Positions 7,312-15,624 are shown, counted from the first letter of the stretch. The stretch: 64,000 nucleotides of DNA from Clostridium sp. C105KSO13 (GCF_001517425.1 NZ_FBWL01000157.1:1-64000); one strand, 5' to 3'. Notes: generated by a model from the sequence alone, not told the origin. Translations and numbers: made by a program.

Positions 7312-7468
7312 TTTTTCTCCTTAGTATTAAAAATTCAATAAGTATGGAAACTTATACATATTATACGGGATTAAAAGGTGCATAGCAACGAATATAGGAT
7401 CTATACATAAAATTTATATGAGATTAATTATTAATTTTTATCTATAAAAACATACGAAAAAATGAAAC

Positions 7469-7485
7469 GTACCGAAATTCGGTAC
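7469..7485. repeat. 17-bp palindrome, site 2 (parA leader)
   Basis: GTACCGAAATTCGGTAC is self-complementary except for its central base. It ends 17 nt before the parA ATG, immediately before the ribosome binding site AAAAGGAG. This is the expected place for a ParA/ParB autoregulatory site. Confidence 0.8.
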
Positions 7486-7502
7486 AGAAAAGGAGAACAA
7501 AA

Positions 7503-8249
7503 ATGAAGGTGTTGACAATTGGAAACTTAAAAGGTGGCGTTGGGAAAACCACATCAACCGTAAATCTGGCGTGTACCATGGCTGCCTTCGGCAAACGGGT
7601 TCTTGTAGTCGATTTAGATCCACAGGCGAACCTTACACCTTTCTTCAGAAAGGTGAACTATGGGGAACATACAATAAAGTCGGTTTATAGAAGTCCTGAA
7701 AAGTCCGGAAGAGCAATCTACAGAAGCAAATATAAAGACATTGACATAATCAAGGGCGATACTAGTCTTAGAGAAAACGATGCTGCAGATGAAAAGGCTC
7801 TGCTAACTGTATTGCAGCTTGTAACAGATAAGTATGATGTTTGCCTGATAGATACCCGACCGGCATTTGAGAACCTTACGATGAGCGCTTTATATGTAAG
7901 TAATATGTTGGTTACTCCTGTATGCCTTGATAAGTTCTGTCGGGACAATCTTCTGGCTGTGGAGGAACAGGTTGACGGTATCTTCCAAACAACTGGGATA
8001 AAGCTGGAATGGAGGATTTTTGCCAATAAGGTGGAGAATAAGAGAACACAACGCCAGATATATAAAGATATGGTGGAATATCATGCGTGGCCTTTCCTGG
8101 ACTGCTGTATCAGTAATGGCGCAGTGATGAGCAATGCCCTGGATTATTATAAACCTGTTATCAGACATAGATCAGGAAGTCCACTTGTACAGGATTACAT
8201 AGATCTGGCTAAAGAGTTATTGGAGGTGTTGGAGCATGGCGAGAATTGA
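7503..8249 (+). CDS. parA: ParA-family partition ATPase
   Basis: 248 residues. It begins at MKVLTIGNLKGGVGKTTSTV, with the deviant Walker A (KGGVGKTT, residues 10-17) typical of ParA/Soj. Walker A' is VVDLDPQAN (about 35-43) and Walker B is VCLIDTRPAF (about 115). Such ATPases bind DNA with ATP and move ParB-bound centromeres, keeping plasmids or excised ICEs from being lost. It overlaps parB by 14 bp, so the two are translationally coupled. The palindrome at 7469 sits just upstream. Confidence 0.93.
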   Translation: MKVLTIGNLKGGVGKTTSTVNLACTMAAFGKRVLVVDLDPQANLTPFFRKVNYGEHTIKSVYRSPEKSGRAIYRSKYKDIDIIKGDTSLRENDAADEKALLTVLQLVTDKYDVCLIDTRPAFENLTMSALYVSNMLVTPVCLDKFCRDNLLAVEEQVDGIFQTTGIKLEWRIFANKVENKRTQRQIYKDMVEYHAWPFLDCCISNGAVMSNALDYYKPVIRHRSGSPLVQDYIDLAKELLEVLEHGEN

Positions 8250-9771
8250 CCGTATCTTCAAGGAAGAAACTAAAAAGGCTGATTTACATCCCAAAAGAAT
8301 AACCAAATGGATCCATTACTCTAAACTGCATGAGAATAAGGCCCAGTATAAAAACGGAAACACGCCGGAAGAAAAGGCAAGAGTACATGAGAAAGTGGAG
8401 GCTCTTGCAGACTTGATTGAGCTTGACGGAGAAGTACTTCAGGATCTGCTTGTGAGAAAAGCTGATACTGATGAGTATGAGATTATTGCAGGACATACAC
8501 GACGGGATGCATGTAAATTGTTGGTAGAAGAGAGACACATGGAAAGATTTGCTTTATTACCCTGTATTGTAAAGGATATTTCTGATGTTCGTGCTGAGTT
8601 TCAGTTATTTTCTTCAAATGGTTACGGGAAAAAGACAGATTATGAGATCATGTGTGAGCTGGAGGGGATGAAGCATCTGATAGAAACTTATCCAGAAGAG
8701 TTTCCTGATCTTCAATGCGGTCGTATGGTTGAGCGTTTAGCCAAACAAATGAACATGAAGAAAACAACGGTTGGCGAATACCAGACTATTTCCAATAATC
8801 TTGGGGATAAGGCAATGGATGAATTCCGCACCGGTACATTGAAAAAGAGTGCTGCGGTGGAACTGGCTGCGCTTCCCAGGCAAGAACAGGAAGAACTATT
8901 GGATCAGGGAAAGACATCCTATAAAGATATTAAAGAACATAAGCAGCAGCAAAGATATGTTTTGGAAGAGGAGCGGGGCGAGAAGGAGGAAGAATATCAT
9001 GACGCTCAATGGTTTGTAACGGAATATTGTGAAAACAATAGTTCTCACCTGCAGCAATTCGTTAAACTCTGCAACCAGAACAGCAAAAATGATATTCGAG
9101 GAAAAAAGATACAGGAATTCATTGCTCCTTGTGGTTTGCACAGCCAAAATTTTCCACTGGGGCTTTACACTACTTTTCTTTCATGGGGGAAAGGCGTTGA
9201 GTTTGAAAAAGGGAAACAAAAGCTGCATCTATCTTACATAGAATTCGTAAAGTCGTTGGAAAGTATTTATGGCCCTTGGGAGGTTAAGACCCCAGTACTT
9301 GATGAAATAGATCTTCAGGTTACGCAGGAACCTATGACCCAGGCAAAAGAAGTCGCAGTAACGTTAGAACCTGTAGAACCAGAGCAAAAGGATGGCGAAA
9401 GAATAGAAGATGTACCGGATTTCGGTACAAAAGTGGATGGAATCGAAACAGAATTGCAAATAAACCGCTTTGAATTCCCTGATATGCGTAATATGGAGCA
9501 GCGGGAGGAGTTTGTACTTGCTTATCGCTCCTGGCCAATATGGACAAGCAATTTACTTACTGAGGAAACCTATTATAGATTTGATCTGCCTGACGGAAGT
9601 GCAATCGTGGTCAGAGAATATCCTTATACGTCATATTGGCGTAAAGGGGAAGAGAGGGGGATAGATTTATTTTTAATTAAGCAGGATCATAAGCATTTCC
9701 GTGATGCAGTTTCAAATATGACCTCAATCAAAGAACATTTAAAGGATATCAGAAAGGACAATCAGTTATGA
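8236..9771 (+). CDS. parB: ParB-family partition protein, extended
   Basis: 511 residues, longer than the usual 280-350. An N-terminal ParB/Sulfiredoxin-like domain (about 40-130) contains the CTP-binding box GHTRR (86-90). A helix-turn-helix follows (about 165-215, LAKQMNMKKTTVGEYQTISN). An acidic linker carries V-P-D-F-G-T at 393-398, encoded by a copy of the 17-bp palindrome. Then comes an extra globular C-terminal part (about 400-511). ParB proteins bind parS sites and spread. The palindromes near 6445, 7469, 9412 and 10180 surround this locus and are candidate parS sites. Confidence 0.9.
   Translation: MARIDRIFKEETKKADLHPKRITKWIHYSKLHENKAQYKNGNTPEEKARVHEKVEALADLIELDGEVLQDLLVRKADTDEYEIIAGHTRRDACKLLVEERHMERFALLPCIVKDISDVRAEFQLFSSNGYGKKTDYEIMCELEGMKHLIETYPEEFPDLQCGRMVERLAKQMNMKKTTVGEYQTISNNLGDKAMDEFRTGTLKKSAAVELAALPRQEQEELLDQGKTSYKDIKEHKQQQRYVLEEERGEKEEEYHDAQWFVTEYCENNSSHLQQFVKLCNQNSKNDIRGKKIQEFIAPCGLHSQNFPLGLYTTFLSWGKGVEFEKGKQKLHLSYIEFVKSLESIYGPWEVKTPVLDEIDLQVTQEPMTQAKEVAVTLEPVEPEQKDGERIEDVPDFGTKVDGIETELQINRFEFPDMRNMEQREEFVLAYRSWPIWTSNLLTEETYYRFDLPDGSAIVVREYPYTSYWRKGEERGIDLFLIKQDHKHFRDAVSNMTSIKEHLKDIRKDNQL
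9412..9428. repeat. 17-bp palindrome, site 3 (inside parB)
   Basis: GTACCGGATTTCGGTAC within parB, read as V-P-D-F-G-T. Confidence 0.8.
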
Positions 9772-9794
9772 CTATAAGGATAAAAAGGGAGACA

Positions 9795-9983
9795 ATGAAA
9801 AAGTTGATTAAACTTCTAATAGCTCTTATGATGTATACTGTTTTTCTTCTATTGGATCATTTCTTCACAAATGTATTGTGGAGTATGGTTTTGAAACTAC
9901 TTTTAGGCGGGGGAATGATTTGCATATTTTTAGACCTTATTATCACCCCGCCAGGATCAGATAAAGAAGATAAAGAAATTTAG
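9795..9983 (+). CDS. Small membrane protein, 62 aa
   Basis: Two apolar helices (LIKLLIALMMYTVFLLLDHF and WSMVLKLLLGGGMICIFL) and a polar tail, SDKEDKEI. The start at 9795 has AAAGGGAGACA in front. An upstream ATG at 9768 overlaps the parB stop and could also be used by coupling. Probably co-transcribed with parAB. Function unknown. Confidence 0.55.
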   Translation: MKKLIKLLIALMMYTVFLLLDHFFTNVLWSMVLKLLLGGGMICIFLDLIITPPGSDKEDKEI

Positions 9984-10112
9984 AAGAAAAGATGCTTAAA
10001 AAGAGTGATACCACCTTGCGGAATGCGTTTTAAGAACCTGTTGCCGTGGCCGCAAAGGCGCAAGGGGGACTGCACATACCTGTATTCCAGGGTTGTGCAC
10101 GTATGTTTTGAT

Positions 10113-10143
10113 CGCCGGCAGTAAGTTCTCCTTCTGCCGGTAT
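10113..10143 (+). terminator. Hairpin downstream of the parAB operon
   Basis: CCGGCAG and CTGCCGG pair around a 12-nt loop within the gap 9984-10250. The same gap holds an imperfect repeat pair around GTGCAC (10067-10105). There is no strong T run, so this may be an RNA structure rather than a terminator. Confidence 0.4.
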
Positions 10144-10179
10144 CTAAGAAATACCTAAATCTTCAGTATGAACATAATT

Positions 10180-10196
10180 GTGCCGGATTTCGGTAC
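10180..10196. repeat. 17-bp palindrome, site 4 (intergenic)
   Basis: GTGCCGGATTTCGGTAC, about 200 bp downstream of the parAB operon and 54 bp upstream of the next start codon. Confidence 0.7.
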
Positions 10197-10250
10197 AGAG
10201 CGGTAGGAATAGTTGAGGCGGCTATTAAAATAATGCGATGAGGTGATTGT

Positions 10251-10457
10251 ATGAGTAAAATTACAGAATTAAAGCCATGTCCCTTTTGTGGAGGCATAGC
10301 ACTGATGAAGCAGTTTGCGAACCCTAAATAATTTTACTATGTTGAATGTGCTGACTGTCACTGCAGTACTGATGGATATAGGCATAATCGCCGTGAGGGA
10401 ACTGATGCAGAGAATAAAAAGGCAAATGCAAAAGTCTGGAATACTCGGGTAAATTAG
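10251..10457 (+). pseudogene. Lar-like zinc-ribbon gene with an in-frame stop
   Basis: The ATG at 10251 has a GAGGTGATTGT ribosome binding site. It encodes MSKITELKPCPFCGGIALMK QFANPK, then TAA at 10329-10331. The same frame then continues FYYVECADCHCSTDGYRHNR and ends AKVWNTRVN. The whole matches the Lar/restriction-alleviation pattern: PCPFCGG, a C..C pair, and A...WN.R. A single base change accounts for the break, so it looks recently inactivated or is a sequencing error. The family modulates type I restriction in other systems. Confidence 0.75.
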
Positions 10458-10492
10458 AATTTGCTGTAGGAAGGGAAAGGTTTAGGTGAATC

Positions 10493-10693
10493 ATGAAAAC
10501 TAGAGGTCAAGTTATTGAGGAATACAAAAGAGCATTTGAAAATAAGACAGAGGGTGAACTATTATTAGCAACAGTTAAGCAGATAAATGCTTTAGACTGT
10601 TCGGACAGAGTTAAGTCCATTGCCTTAAGAGAAGAAATAGATAATATAATTTGTGCGTACATAGAGGCAAGAGATAGCAAAGCTGTCGTGTGA
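10493..10693 (+). CDS. Hypothetical protein, 66 aa
   Basis: Begins MKTRGQVIEEYKRAFENKTE and continues as a charged helical protein with two Cys (LDCSDR, IICAY). Ribosome binding site is GGAAAGG at some distance. No domain recognised. One of a run of small plus-strand accessory genes (10251-11827) that look co-directional. Confidence 0.5.
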   Translation: MKTRGQVIEEYKRAFENKTEGELLLATVKQINALDCSDRVKSIALREEIDNIICAYIEARDSKAVV

Positions 10694-10755
10694 TATGGAT
10701 ATAGCTCTTATGTGGATGCTAACACAAGATTAAAATTTTGTAAAGGAGACGACTT

Positions 10756-11088
10756 ATGCAAAAAGTAATTGAAAATGCGACATTGAAGATAGTACAGGCA
10801 ATGGATAAAAACCGAAAAGCCTATAATGAGGCACGTGACTGGCTTAACGATACAGGATATTACAGGTATCAGAAAAAAATGGATAAGTTAGATGGAGAAT
10901 ATGAGGAACTCCAAGCATTTTTACACATCGAGGAAAAAGTTGAGGTACAACCTGAAACAATAAGAGAGTGTGATGAGCTAAAAAGAACACTGTCAAACAT
11001 AAAAAGTAAGTGGAATTATTTAAAAGCAGACATGCCTGTGTCCGCCGACACGATTGGACTTGATGATTTGCTTCGAGATGTCCAGTAA
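10756..11088 (+). CDS. Hypothetical coiled-coil protein, 110 aa
   Basis: Ribosome binding site AAAGGAGAC. A largely helical, charged sequence: QAMDKNRKAYNEARDWLND, then YQKKMDKLDGEYEELQAFLH. It ends ADTIGLDDLLRDVQ. It resembles other small helical accessory proteins of ICEs and phages. No function can be assigned. Confidence 0.55.
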   Translation: MQKVIENATLKIVQAMDKNRKAYNEARDWLNDTGYYRYQKKMDKLDGEYEELQAFLHIEEKVEVQPETIRECDELKRTLSNIKSKWNYLKADMPVSADTIGLDDLLRDVQ

Positions 11089-11120
11089 TTTGCAAAACTG
11101 AAATATAGGAGGAAAAATCA

Positions 11121-11414
11121 ATGAAGTTTAATTGCGTAAAAGACTTTCATGTTGATACCATAGATGAAAATGGATTCTGTACTCACGAAAACAATCGCCG
11201 TGTTAGAAAAGGTAGTATGTGGGAGCTAGAAGAAGATTGTATTACTTTGACCGGAGCTGACTTGCACTTAGAAAATCTTACAGGTACTGAATGGATTGAA
11301 ATATCAAAGGAAAGATTGCTTGAGTATTTTGAGGTAATTGAGTGCGAGGAGCAATGCAGAAAAGATGTTTGTAGTTGCGACTTTTGGGACACAAGAAATT
11401 GTAAACTACACTGA
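11121..11414 (+). CDS. Hypothetical protein, 97 aa, Cys-rich C-terminus
   Basis: Ribosome binding site AGGAGGAAAA. Beta-rich N-terminal part with a charged RRVRKGSMWELEEDCITLTG segment. The tail has five Cys within 25 residues (IECEEQCRKDVCSCDFWDTR), possibly metal binding. Similar small proteins occur in accessory gene runs of Lachnospiraceae elements, but the family is unknown to me. Confidence 0.6.
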   Translation: MKFNCVKDFHVDTIDENGFCTHENNRRVRKGSMWELEEDCITLTGADLHLENLTGTEWIEISKERLLEYFEVIECEEQCRKDVCSCDFWDTRNCKLH

Positions 11415-11473
11415 TATTTAACCGTTTTGTCAGAGAGACATATACTGTTATGAAAGCGTATTGCAGGTGAATT

Positions 11474-11827
11474 ATGATTACTGAAAATTACTCTGTTTCA
11501 TTTTTTGGACTTGATCCCCGATATTACTCAATAGCTATAATCGGAAATATCTGGAATATAGCTGCAGATAAAGTTTATGAAGAAACCGGTATTCGCATTT
11601 CAGGGGAGATACAAGAAAGTTATATTGTTGGTCAAGATGATGAAGAACTTAACAACACTATTATTTTTACGATTCAAAGTACAAGAGTTCCCCATGAAAT
11701 AGCAAATTCAACGGAATACTGGAATGCATATGAAGCAGTTCTTGAAGAGGTTAGGTATAGATTGGGTAATCCAAGGATGAATTTAACAGTAGCGGATATT
11801 AATGTCACCAATTTTGAACTGATTTGA
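11474..11827 (+). CDS. Hypothetical protein, 117 aa
   Basis: Begins MITENYSVSFFGLDPRYYSI with alternating hydrophobic residues, then an acidic loop (GQDDEEL) and a beta-strand-like TIIFTIQSTRV. Neither a signal peptide nor membrane helices are seen. The ribosome binding site is only GCAGGTG. It closes the run of small accessory genes. A hairpin with arms GAGTGGTA/TACCACTC (about 11834-11856) follows it. Confidence 0.5.
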   Translation: MITENYSVSFFGLDPRYYSIAIIGNIWNIAADKVYEETGIRISGEIQESYIVGQDDEELNNTIIFTIQSTRVPHEIANSTEYWNAYEAVLEEVRYRLGNPRMNLTVADINVTNFELI

Positions 11828-11918
11828 CATGAATCGAGTGGTAGAGCGTACCACTCAATCAAAAAATGTACAAGCAATATAAGAGCGTCCGGCTGCTGAG
11901 CCGGGGAAAGAGGTAGAT

Positions 11919-11999
11919 ATGTATGAGACAAATAAAAAAATGTGCTGGGTTTGCAATACAAAATCTAAAATTGATGTAATTAAATTAAAATTTAGCTGA
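11919..11999 (+). CDS. Tiny zinc-knuckle peptide, 26 aa, possibly truncated
   Basis: AAAGAGGTAGAT precedes ATG. The peptide is MYETNKKMCWVCNTKSKIDV IKLKFS, with a CxxC pair. After the TGA the same frame continues for another 11 codons (FEEMKTKLGQE), which hints that a longer product was broken by one base change. Weak call. Confidence 0.3.
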   Translation: MYETNKKMCWVCNTKSKIDVIKLKFS

Positions 12000-12045
12000 T
12001 TTGAAGAAATGAAAACAAAACTAGGACAAGAGTGACTAATGATTA

Positions 12046-12070
12046 GCGCATCAAAATAAAAGTGATGCGC
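12046..12070. terminator. Bidirectional terminator
   Basis: GCGCATCA (12046-12053) and TGATGCGC (12063-12070) form a perfect 8-bp stem around AAATAAAAG. It lies between the plus-strand accessory run and the minus-strand cupin gene and could serve both. Confidence 0.5.
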
Positions 12071-12078
12071 CAGAAAGA

Positions 12079-12489
12079 TTAGTACCCAGAGTTATCTGAA
12101 TCAAATTTTGTGTGATGAACCGTGCCGAATGGATGCTGTGGAGGAGCATAGATTGAAAAAAGTTTTAAATCACAACATTCAGTATTCTTTAGATTGTGCC
12201 AAGTTCCGGCAGGAATAATAATGGCTGATTGGCTATAAACGTAGTGCTGGTAATTAAGGCAATCTTTTTGATCGCCCATTAGCATAAGTCCACTCCCGCA
12301 TTCAATATAAAGAAATTGATCAAGATGAGGATGCGATTCTAATCCAATTTCAGAATTTGGAGGTATACACATTAAAGTAAGTTGGAGATTTGTTCCTGTC
12401 CATCTGGTAGTACGAAAGTTATTGTTAAAAAAAGTTTCTCTTTTGAGATTTGTAACAAATGGGTTATCCCCACAATCATAAATATTCAT
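12079..12489 (-). CDS. Cupin-domain protein
   Basis: 136 residues on the reverse strand, start at MNIYDCGDNP with GAGGTGATATC in front. A single small cupin barrel: the metal-site segment GLESHPHLDQFLYIECGSG (about 49-67), then the second motif IIPAGTWHNL (about 91-100). Cupins of this size are mostly sugar or small-molecule binding or isomerising proteins; the substrate cannot be told. It is the only minus-strand gene in this part, with its own terminator, and looks like acquired cargo. Confidence 0.85.
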   Translation of the reverse strand: MNIYDCGDNPFVTNLKRETFFNNNFRTTRWTGTNLQLTLMCIPPNSEIGLESHPHLDQFLYIECGSGLMLMGDQKDCLNYQHYVYSQSAIIIPAGTWHNLKNTECCDLKLFSIYAPPQHPFGTVHHTKFDSDNSGY

Positions 12490-12673
12490 GATATCACCTC
12501 TATAATAGAATATGTAAAGTTCTAGAAACAGTGCAAATTTTAATGTTGTGAGTAGAAAGAAGGTGCGGATTTGAAAGCGATAAGAAAAATAAAGAATGTG
12601 GCAAGAGTAAATGTCAAACATGTAAGGGTAAGGCTTAGTCAGTAAACTGAAATTTAGGAGGAGATATGATGTA

Positions 12674-12922
12674 GTGGGCATTATTATAGAGAATCTTGGA
12701 AAATTTCTAAATTGGATGACTTATGCATGGATAGCTTGGGTTATAGGGTTTCCTATTTGTATAGTAATAATCAATAAGAACAACAAAAGCAGGATAGATA
12801 GCGGGTCATTGGTGGACATTTATTTGCACATAGCAGTGGGATTTTCTATTATAGTGTTTACGCTTTTTATAAATGTAAAATTTACTCTGCCCATGATAGT
12901 TAATTATTTTAAAATTTACTGA
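12674..12922 (+). CDS. Small membrane protein, 82 aa
   Basis: GTG at 12674 follows AGGAGGAG at a rather long spacing. Two hydrophobic segments: MTYAWIAWVIGFPICIVIIN (about 15-34) and IYLHIAVGFSIIVFTLFINV (about 50-69). A basic, polar loop (NKNNKSRIDSGS) separates them. Function unknown. Starts the second small-gene run. Confidence 0.45.
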   Translation: MGIIIENLGKFLNWMTYAWIAWVIGFPICIVIINKNNKSRIDSGSLVDIYLHIAVGFSIIVFTLFINVKFTLPMIVNYFKIY

Positions 12923-12993
12923 AAGGGGAATTAGGATTCAATGTAAGGCCGAATTATGCTTTCTTAAGAGCAGATTATGAGGAGGTATGAAAA

Positions 12994-13282
12994 ATGACAT
13001 ATGAATATAGAACTTGGTATAAAACCAAAAAAAGATGTGTGATGTATATTATATATCCTTATGCTAGTGAAATATGGTGTATCCCAAGCATATTGTCCAG
13101 CTGATAATGAGTATATGGATATCATAGGATTTTATGTAGAATCTGCCGGTTATCCGCACATGCCGGTTGGACCAATGGGTGATTATGCAAAAGTTGTCGG
13201 GAACATATACAAAAATCCTGATTGGTTGGAAAACAAAACTGAAACGTTAAAAATAGGGAGGAACTATACAAATGGCATATAG
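12994..13282 (+). pseudogene. Frameshifted small gene
   Basis: The ATG at 12994 has a perfect GGAGGTATGAAAA site and reads MTYEYRTWYKTKKRCVMYII, then runs out of frame near 13060. A different frame (from 13061) then continues YGVSQAYCPADNEYMDIIGF and on to 13282. The upstream frame ends in an unrelated tail and the downstream frame has no ribosome binding site. The simplest reading is one gene with a one-base indel around 13045-13065. It overlaps the start of the next gene, as genes in this run do. Confidence 0.45.
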
Positions 13283-13556
13283 AGAAGATTCTTGGTCAAA
13301 AGGATTTTATATTGATAATCATATGAAATATGAATGTTTATCCTGTGATAAACAATTCATAATGGGGGAAAAATTAAGCGAGAATTGCAGCGGCGGATAC
13401 CCATGCTGCCCGTATTGCGGGAAAAAGAACATTGAAAAAATTGTTTGGACACATGATGCCATGTTAGAGGATCTTGATTCTGATATGGGATGCTTGGCAA
13501 TACATTTTATGAAGAAATCAGAATCTGACTGTGCAGTGGATATTTCGAATATGTAA
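13272..13556 (+). CDS. Zinc-ribbon protein, 94 aa
   Basis: ATG at 13272 with AGGGAGGAAC, overlapping the preceding gene end. Two Cys pairs: CLSC at about residues 23-26 and CPYCGK at about 46-51, separated by a GYPC segment; this is a rubredoxin-like or zinc-ribbon knuckle. The C-terminal half is acidic. Such small zinc-ribbon proteins are common, mostly uncharacterised, ICE accessory genes. Confidence 0.6.
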   Translation: MAYREDSWSKGFYIDNHMKYECLSCDKQFIMGEKLSENCSGGYPCCPYCGKKNIEKIVWTHDAMLEDLDSDMGCLAIHFMKKSESDCAVDISNM

Positions 13557-13600
13557 AGTTATTTGGCATCAAAAAATATGTAGATTGGAAGATAATATTT

Positions 13601-13617
13601 GTACCGGATTTCGGTAC
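13601..13617. repeat. 17-bp palindrome, site 5 (leader)
   Basis: GTACCGGATTTCGGTAC ends 23 nt before the ATG at 13641. Confidence 0.8.
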
Positions 13618-13640
13618 GTAAAAAACAGGCTGGGAATAAC

Positions 13641-13796
13641 ATGATAAAAATACAAAACAGAGCCAAAAAGCGGCCAGGAATAAAAGAAGTGATGTCAACT
13701 TGCCTTTTATGTGGTGAGCAGATTAGTAAAACAGGTAATCATATTATTTACGTGAAAACGAAAAGGGATAATGAATACTGGATACTGGATACATAG
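13641..13796 (+). CDS. Small Cys-pair protein, 51 aa
   Basis: ATG at 13641 behind a weak GGGAATAAC. The basic N-terminus KIQNRAKKRPG is followed by STCLLCGEQISKTGNHIIYV and KTKRDNEYWILDT. The CLLC pair suggests half a zinc site. The longer frame would begin inside the palindrome and is not favoured. Lies directly before the sortase gene. Confidence 0.4.
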   Translation: MIKIQNRAKKRPGIKEVMSTCLLCGEQISKTGNHIIYVKTKRDNEYWILDT

Positions 13797-13854
13797 GAAG
13801 TGCTTTGATAGGACAATTACAAATAAATGTAAGCAGGAAAAGCGGTGAGACAAA

Positions 13855-14568
13855 GTGAAAAAACTGAGCATTAGTATTATCCTAATAACTGCGTTATTTT
13901 TCTTGAACTTGGCCATAAAAGAAGAGTTGCCATATATCGAGGCAAAAGAAAAAAATAAGGATATTAGAAAGGACTATGTATCCGATCAGAAGCAGGAGCG
14001 TGATCGTGAAATTAATTTTACAGCACTGCAGGCTATAAATCCTGACATTATTGGCTGGATATTTGTACCAGGAACTGCAATTGATTATCCCATATTACAG
14101 AATTCACTCTATGACAGTTATTATTTAACACATGATTTTACTGGAGGGTGGAGCGAATTAGGTGCCATTTTTATCCAGAAGTCGGAAAATGCCGCTTTTG
14201 AGGGGCAACACACAATTATATATGGCCATAACCTTGTGGATGATCAGATGTTTGGCTCTCTTTCCATATATGCTAATCAGAATATCAGGGATGCACAACC
14301 TTATATTTATATTTATCTGCCGGAAAAGACAATCCAGTATGAAATATACAGTGCTTATGAATGTCTGGATGGAACAGAAACCTATCAGATGACCTACGCT
14401 GACGAGAATGAATTTCAGAAGTGGATCAGCTTTACAACAAAAAACAGCAATTATACTGTTATGGATCCGAGGGGAAAAGATTATGTTCTGACATTATCTA
14501 CCTGCACGGATTCCGGCAGTTATAGATTTGTAGTACATAGCATCATAAACCAGATTATAAAAAAATGA
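13855..14568 (+). CDS. srtB: Class B sortase
   Basis: 237 residues, GTG start at 13855. An N-terminal signal anchor (about 3-20, ISIILITALFFLNLAI) places it outside the membrane. The core has the sortase B features: NPDIIGWIFVPGTAIDYPIL (about 62-81), the catalytic His in IIYGHNL (about 124), the Cys in LTLSTC (about 218) and the Arg in SYRFVVH (about 224). Sortases cleave a C-terminal sorting signal and link the protein to peptidoglycan or to another protein. Substrate candidates are the surface proteins encoded within 10 kb downstream (18508, 23595). Sortase B is a common fixture of clostridial conjugative elements. Confidence 0.93.
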   Translation: MKKLSISIILITALFFLNLAIKEELPYIEAKEKNKDIRKDYVSDQKQERDREINFTALQAINPDIIGWIFVPGTAIDYPILQNSLYDSYYLTHDFTGGWSELGAIFIQKSENAAFEGQHTIIYGHNLVDDQMFGSLSIYANQNIRDAQPYIYIYLPEKTIQYEIYSAYECLDGTETYQMTYADENEFQKWISFTTKNSNYTVMDPRGKDYVLTLSTCTDSGSYRFVVHSIINQIIKK

Positions 14569-14637
14569 TGCCCTGATAAAGTAATGCAGTGAAGATAAGA
14601 TATAAAAATTCAGAAAGACCTGCAGGAAAGGATAAGC

Positions 14638-15480
14638 ATGAGAATTAAGTACAGCATCATAGGTAAGCTTGCAAATTTAACAAATGTAGAATGGGATTTC
14701 CTGCTTTATATTGGCCGATATCAGGACCGCATGGGCTGCGTAGAGGGAGTATATTACCGTGATGTGATGAAAAACACTGGCATGTGCAAACAGTCTTTTT
14801 ATAACGCCCTTGAAGGACTTGAAACTAAAAAGATTATCTCTTACTGTAAAAATAGTGAGATTGATTACGATATTCACATCTTGGAAAATGAATTTCCGAC
14901 GCAAGAAAGCTTCAGGGAAGGATATATTAAGCTGAACCGTAAAATCTTCAGGAAAATACGGTTTAAGCAACTTAAAGCAAAGGAAAAGTTTCTGGTATTG
15001 GAATTTTTGAAGATTACACATGAAAATGCGTCCATTTACCAGATGACAAAAGAAAATTTTTTTACTAAATACTGTAAGATGTTGGGCGTGACAAAGAGAA
15101 TGATCCGGAGCTATCTGCATCACCTCAAAAAGTTCTTTTCTATAGGTATTAAGAATGGTAAATATTTTATTACATATCTGTTTTCAGTTTTTAAGGATGA
15201 CAATGCCAGGTCACAGGAACTGCAGCATTTAGATCACATGGTAAAAAAAGAATGTCAGCGCCGGTACATCCAATATGATCAGCAAACCATACAGGACACA
15301 GCAAAATTAATACAGCAATACCGCCAAGAAGTGGGCGGCACAAAAGAAATGCTGCTTGTCCTGGGTACCTGCATCGAAAGCAGCGTAAGCCAGCTAAAGA
15401 AACAGGAAAGGTATCTGAAACCTGACTACATACACAAGTTGGTGCGCATAGCTCTTGATTTACCCTCATATGCTTCTTGA
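14638..15480 (+). CDS. Double winged-helix protein, replication- or regulation-related
   Basis: 280 residues, start behind CAGGAAAGG. It seems to carry two winged helix-turn-helix units. One is at about 15-75 (LTNVEWDFLLYIGRYQDR, then YYRDVMKNTGMCKQSFYNAL). The other is at about 110-180 (LKAKEKFLVLEFLKI, then LGVTKRMIRSYLHHLKKF). A helical C-terminal tail follows. Two such units are typical of plasmid initiators (Rep_3, RepA_N) but also of regulators. It is followed by about 1 kb of AT-rich DNA with structured repeats, which suits an initiator with its origin. No catalytic motif seen; the assignment is tentative. Confidence 0.55.
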   Translation: MRIKYSIIGKLANLTNVEWDFLLYIGRYQDRMGCVEGVYYRDVMKNTGMCKQSFYNALEGLETKKIISYCKNSEIDYDIHILENEFPTQESFREGYIKLNRKIFRKIRFKQLKAKEKFLVLEFLKITHENASIYQMTKENFFTKYCKMLGVTKRMIRSYLHHLKKFFSIGIKNGKYFITYLFSVFKDDNARSQELQHLDHMVKKECQRRYIQYDQQTIQDTAKLIQQYRQEVGGTKEMLLVLGTCIESSVSQLKKQERYLKPDYIHKLVRIALDLPSYAS

Positions 15481-15581
15481 CAGATGCACTTGAGGATTTC
15501 TTGGCGTACAAAAGAAACATGCTTTAAACTGCAAAATACAATGCCACAAGATAAAAATAAAAAACAGAACCTCCAGCATAC

Positions 15582-15624
15582 AGAAATTCCGAGAAAACGA
15601 AAGTCTTCCCGGAATTTCTTTTAC
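15582..15624 (+). terminator. Terminator after the winged-helix gene
   Basis: AGAAATTCCG (15582-15591) and CGGAATTTCT (15610-15619) form a perfect 10-bp stem, followed by TTTTACAT. Confidence 0.65.

Noticed and set aside
7503-9771. Chromosomal ParAB (Soj/Spo0J) of the host
   Set aside because: ParB is 511 residues with a foreign C-terminal part and the locus sits among element genes; no chromosomal parS (TGTTTCACGTGAAACA) was noticed.
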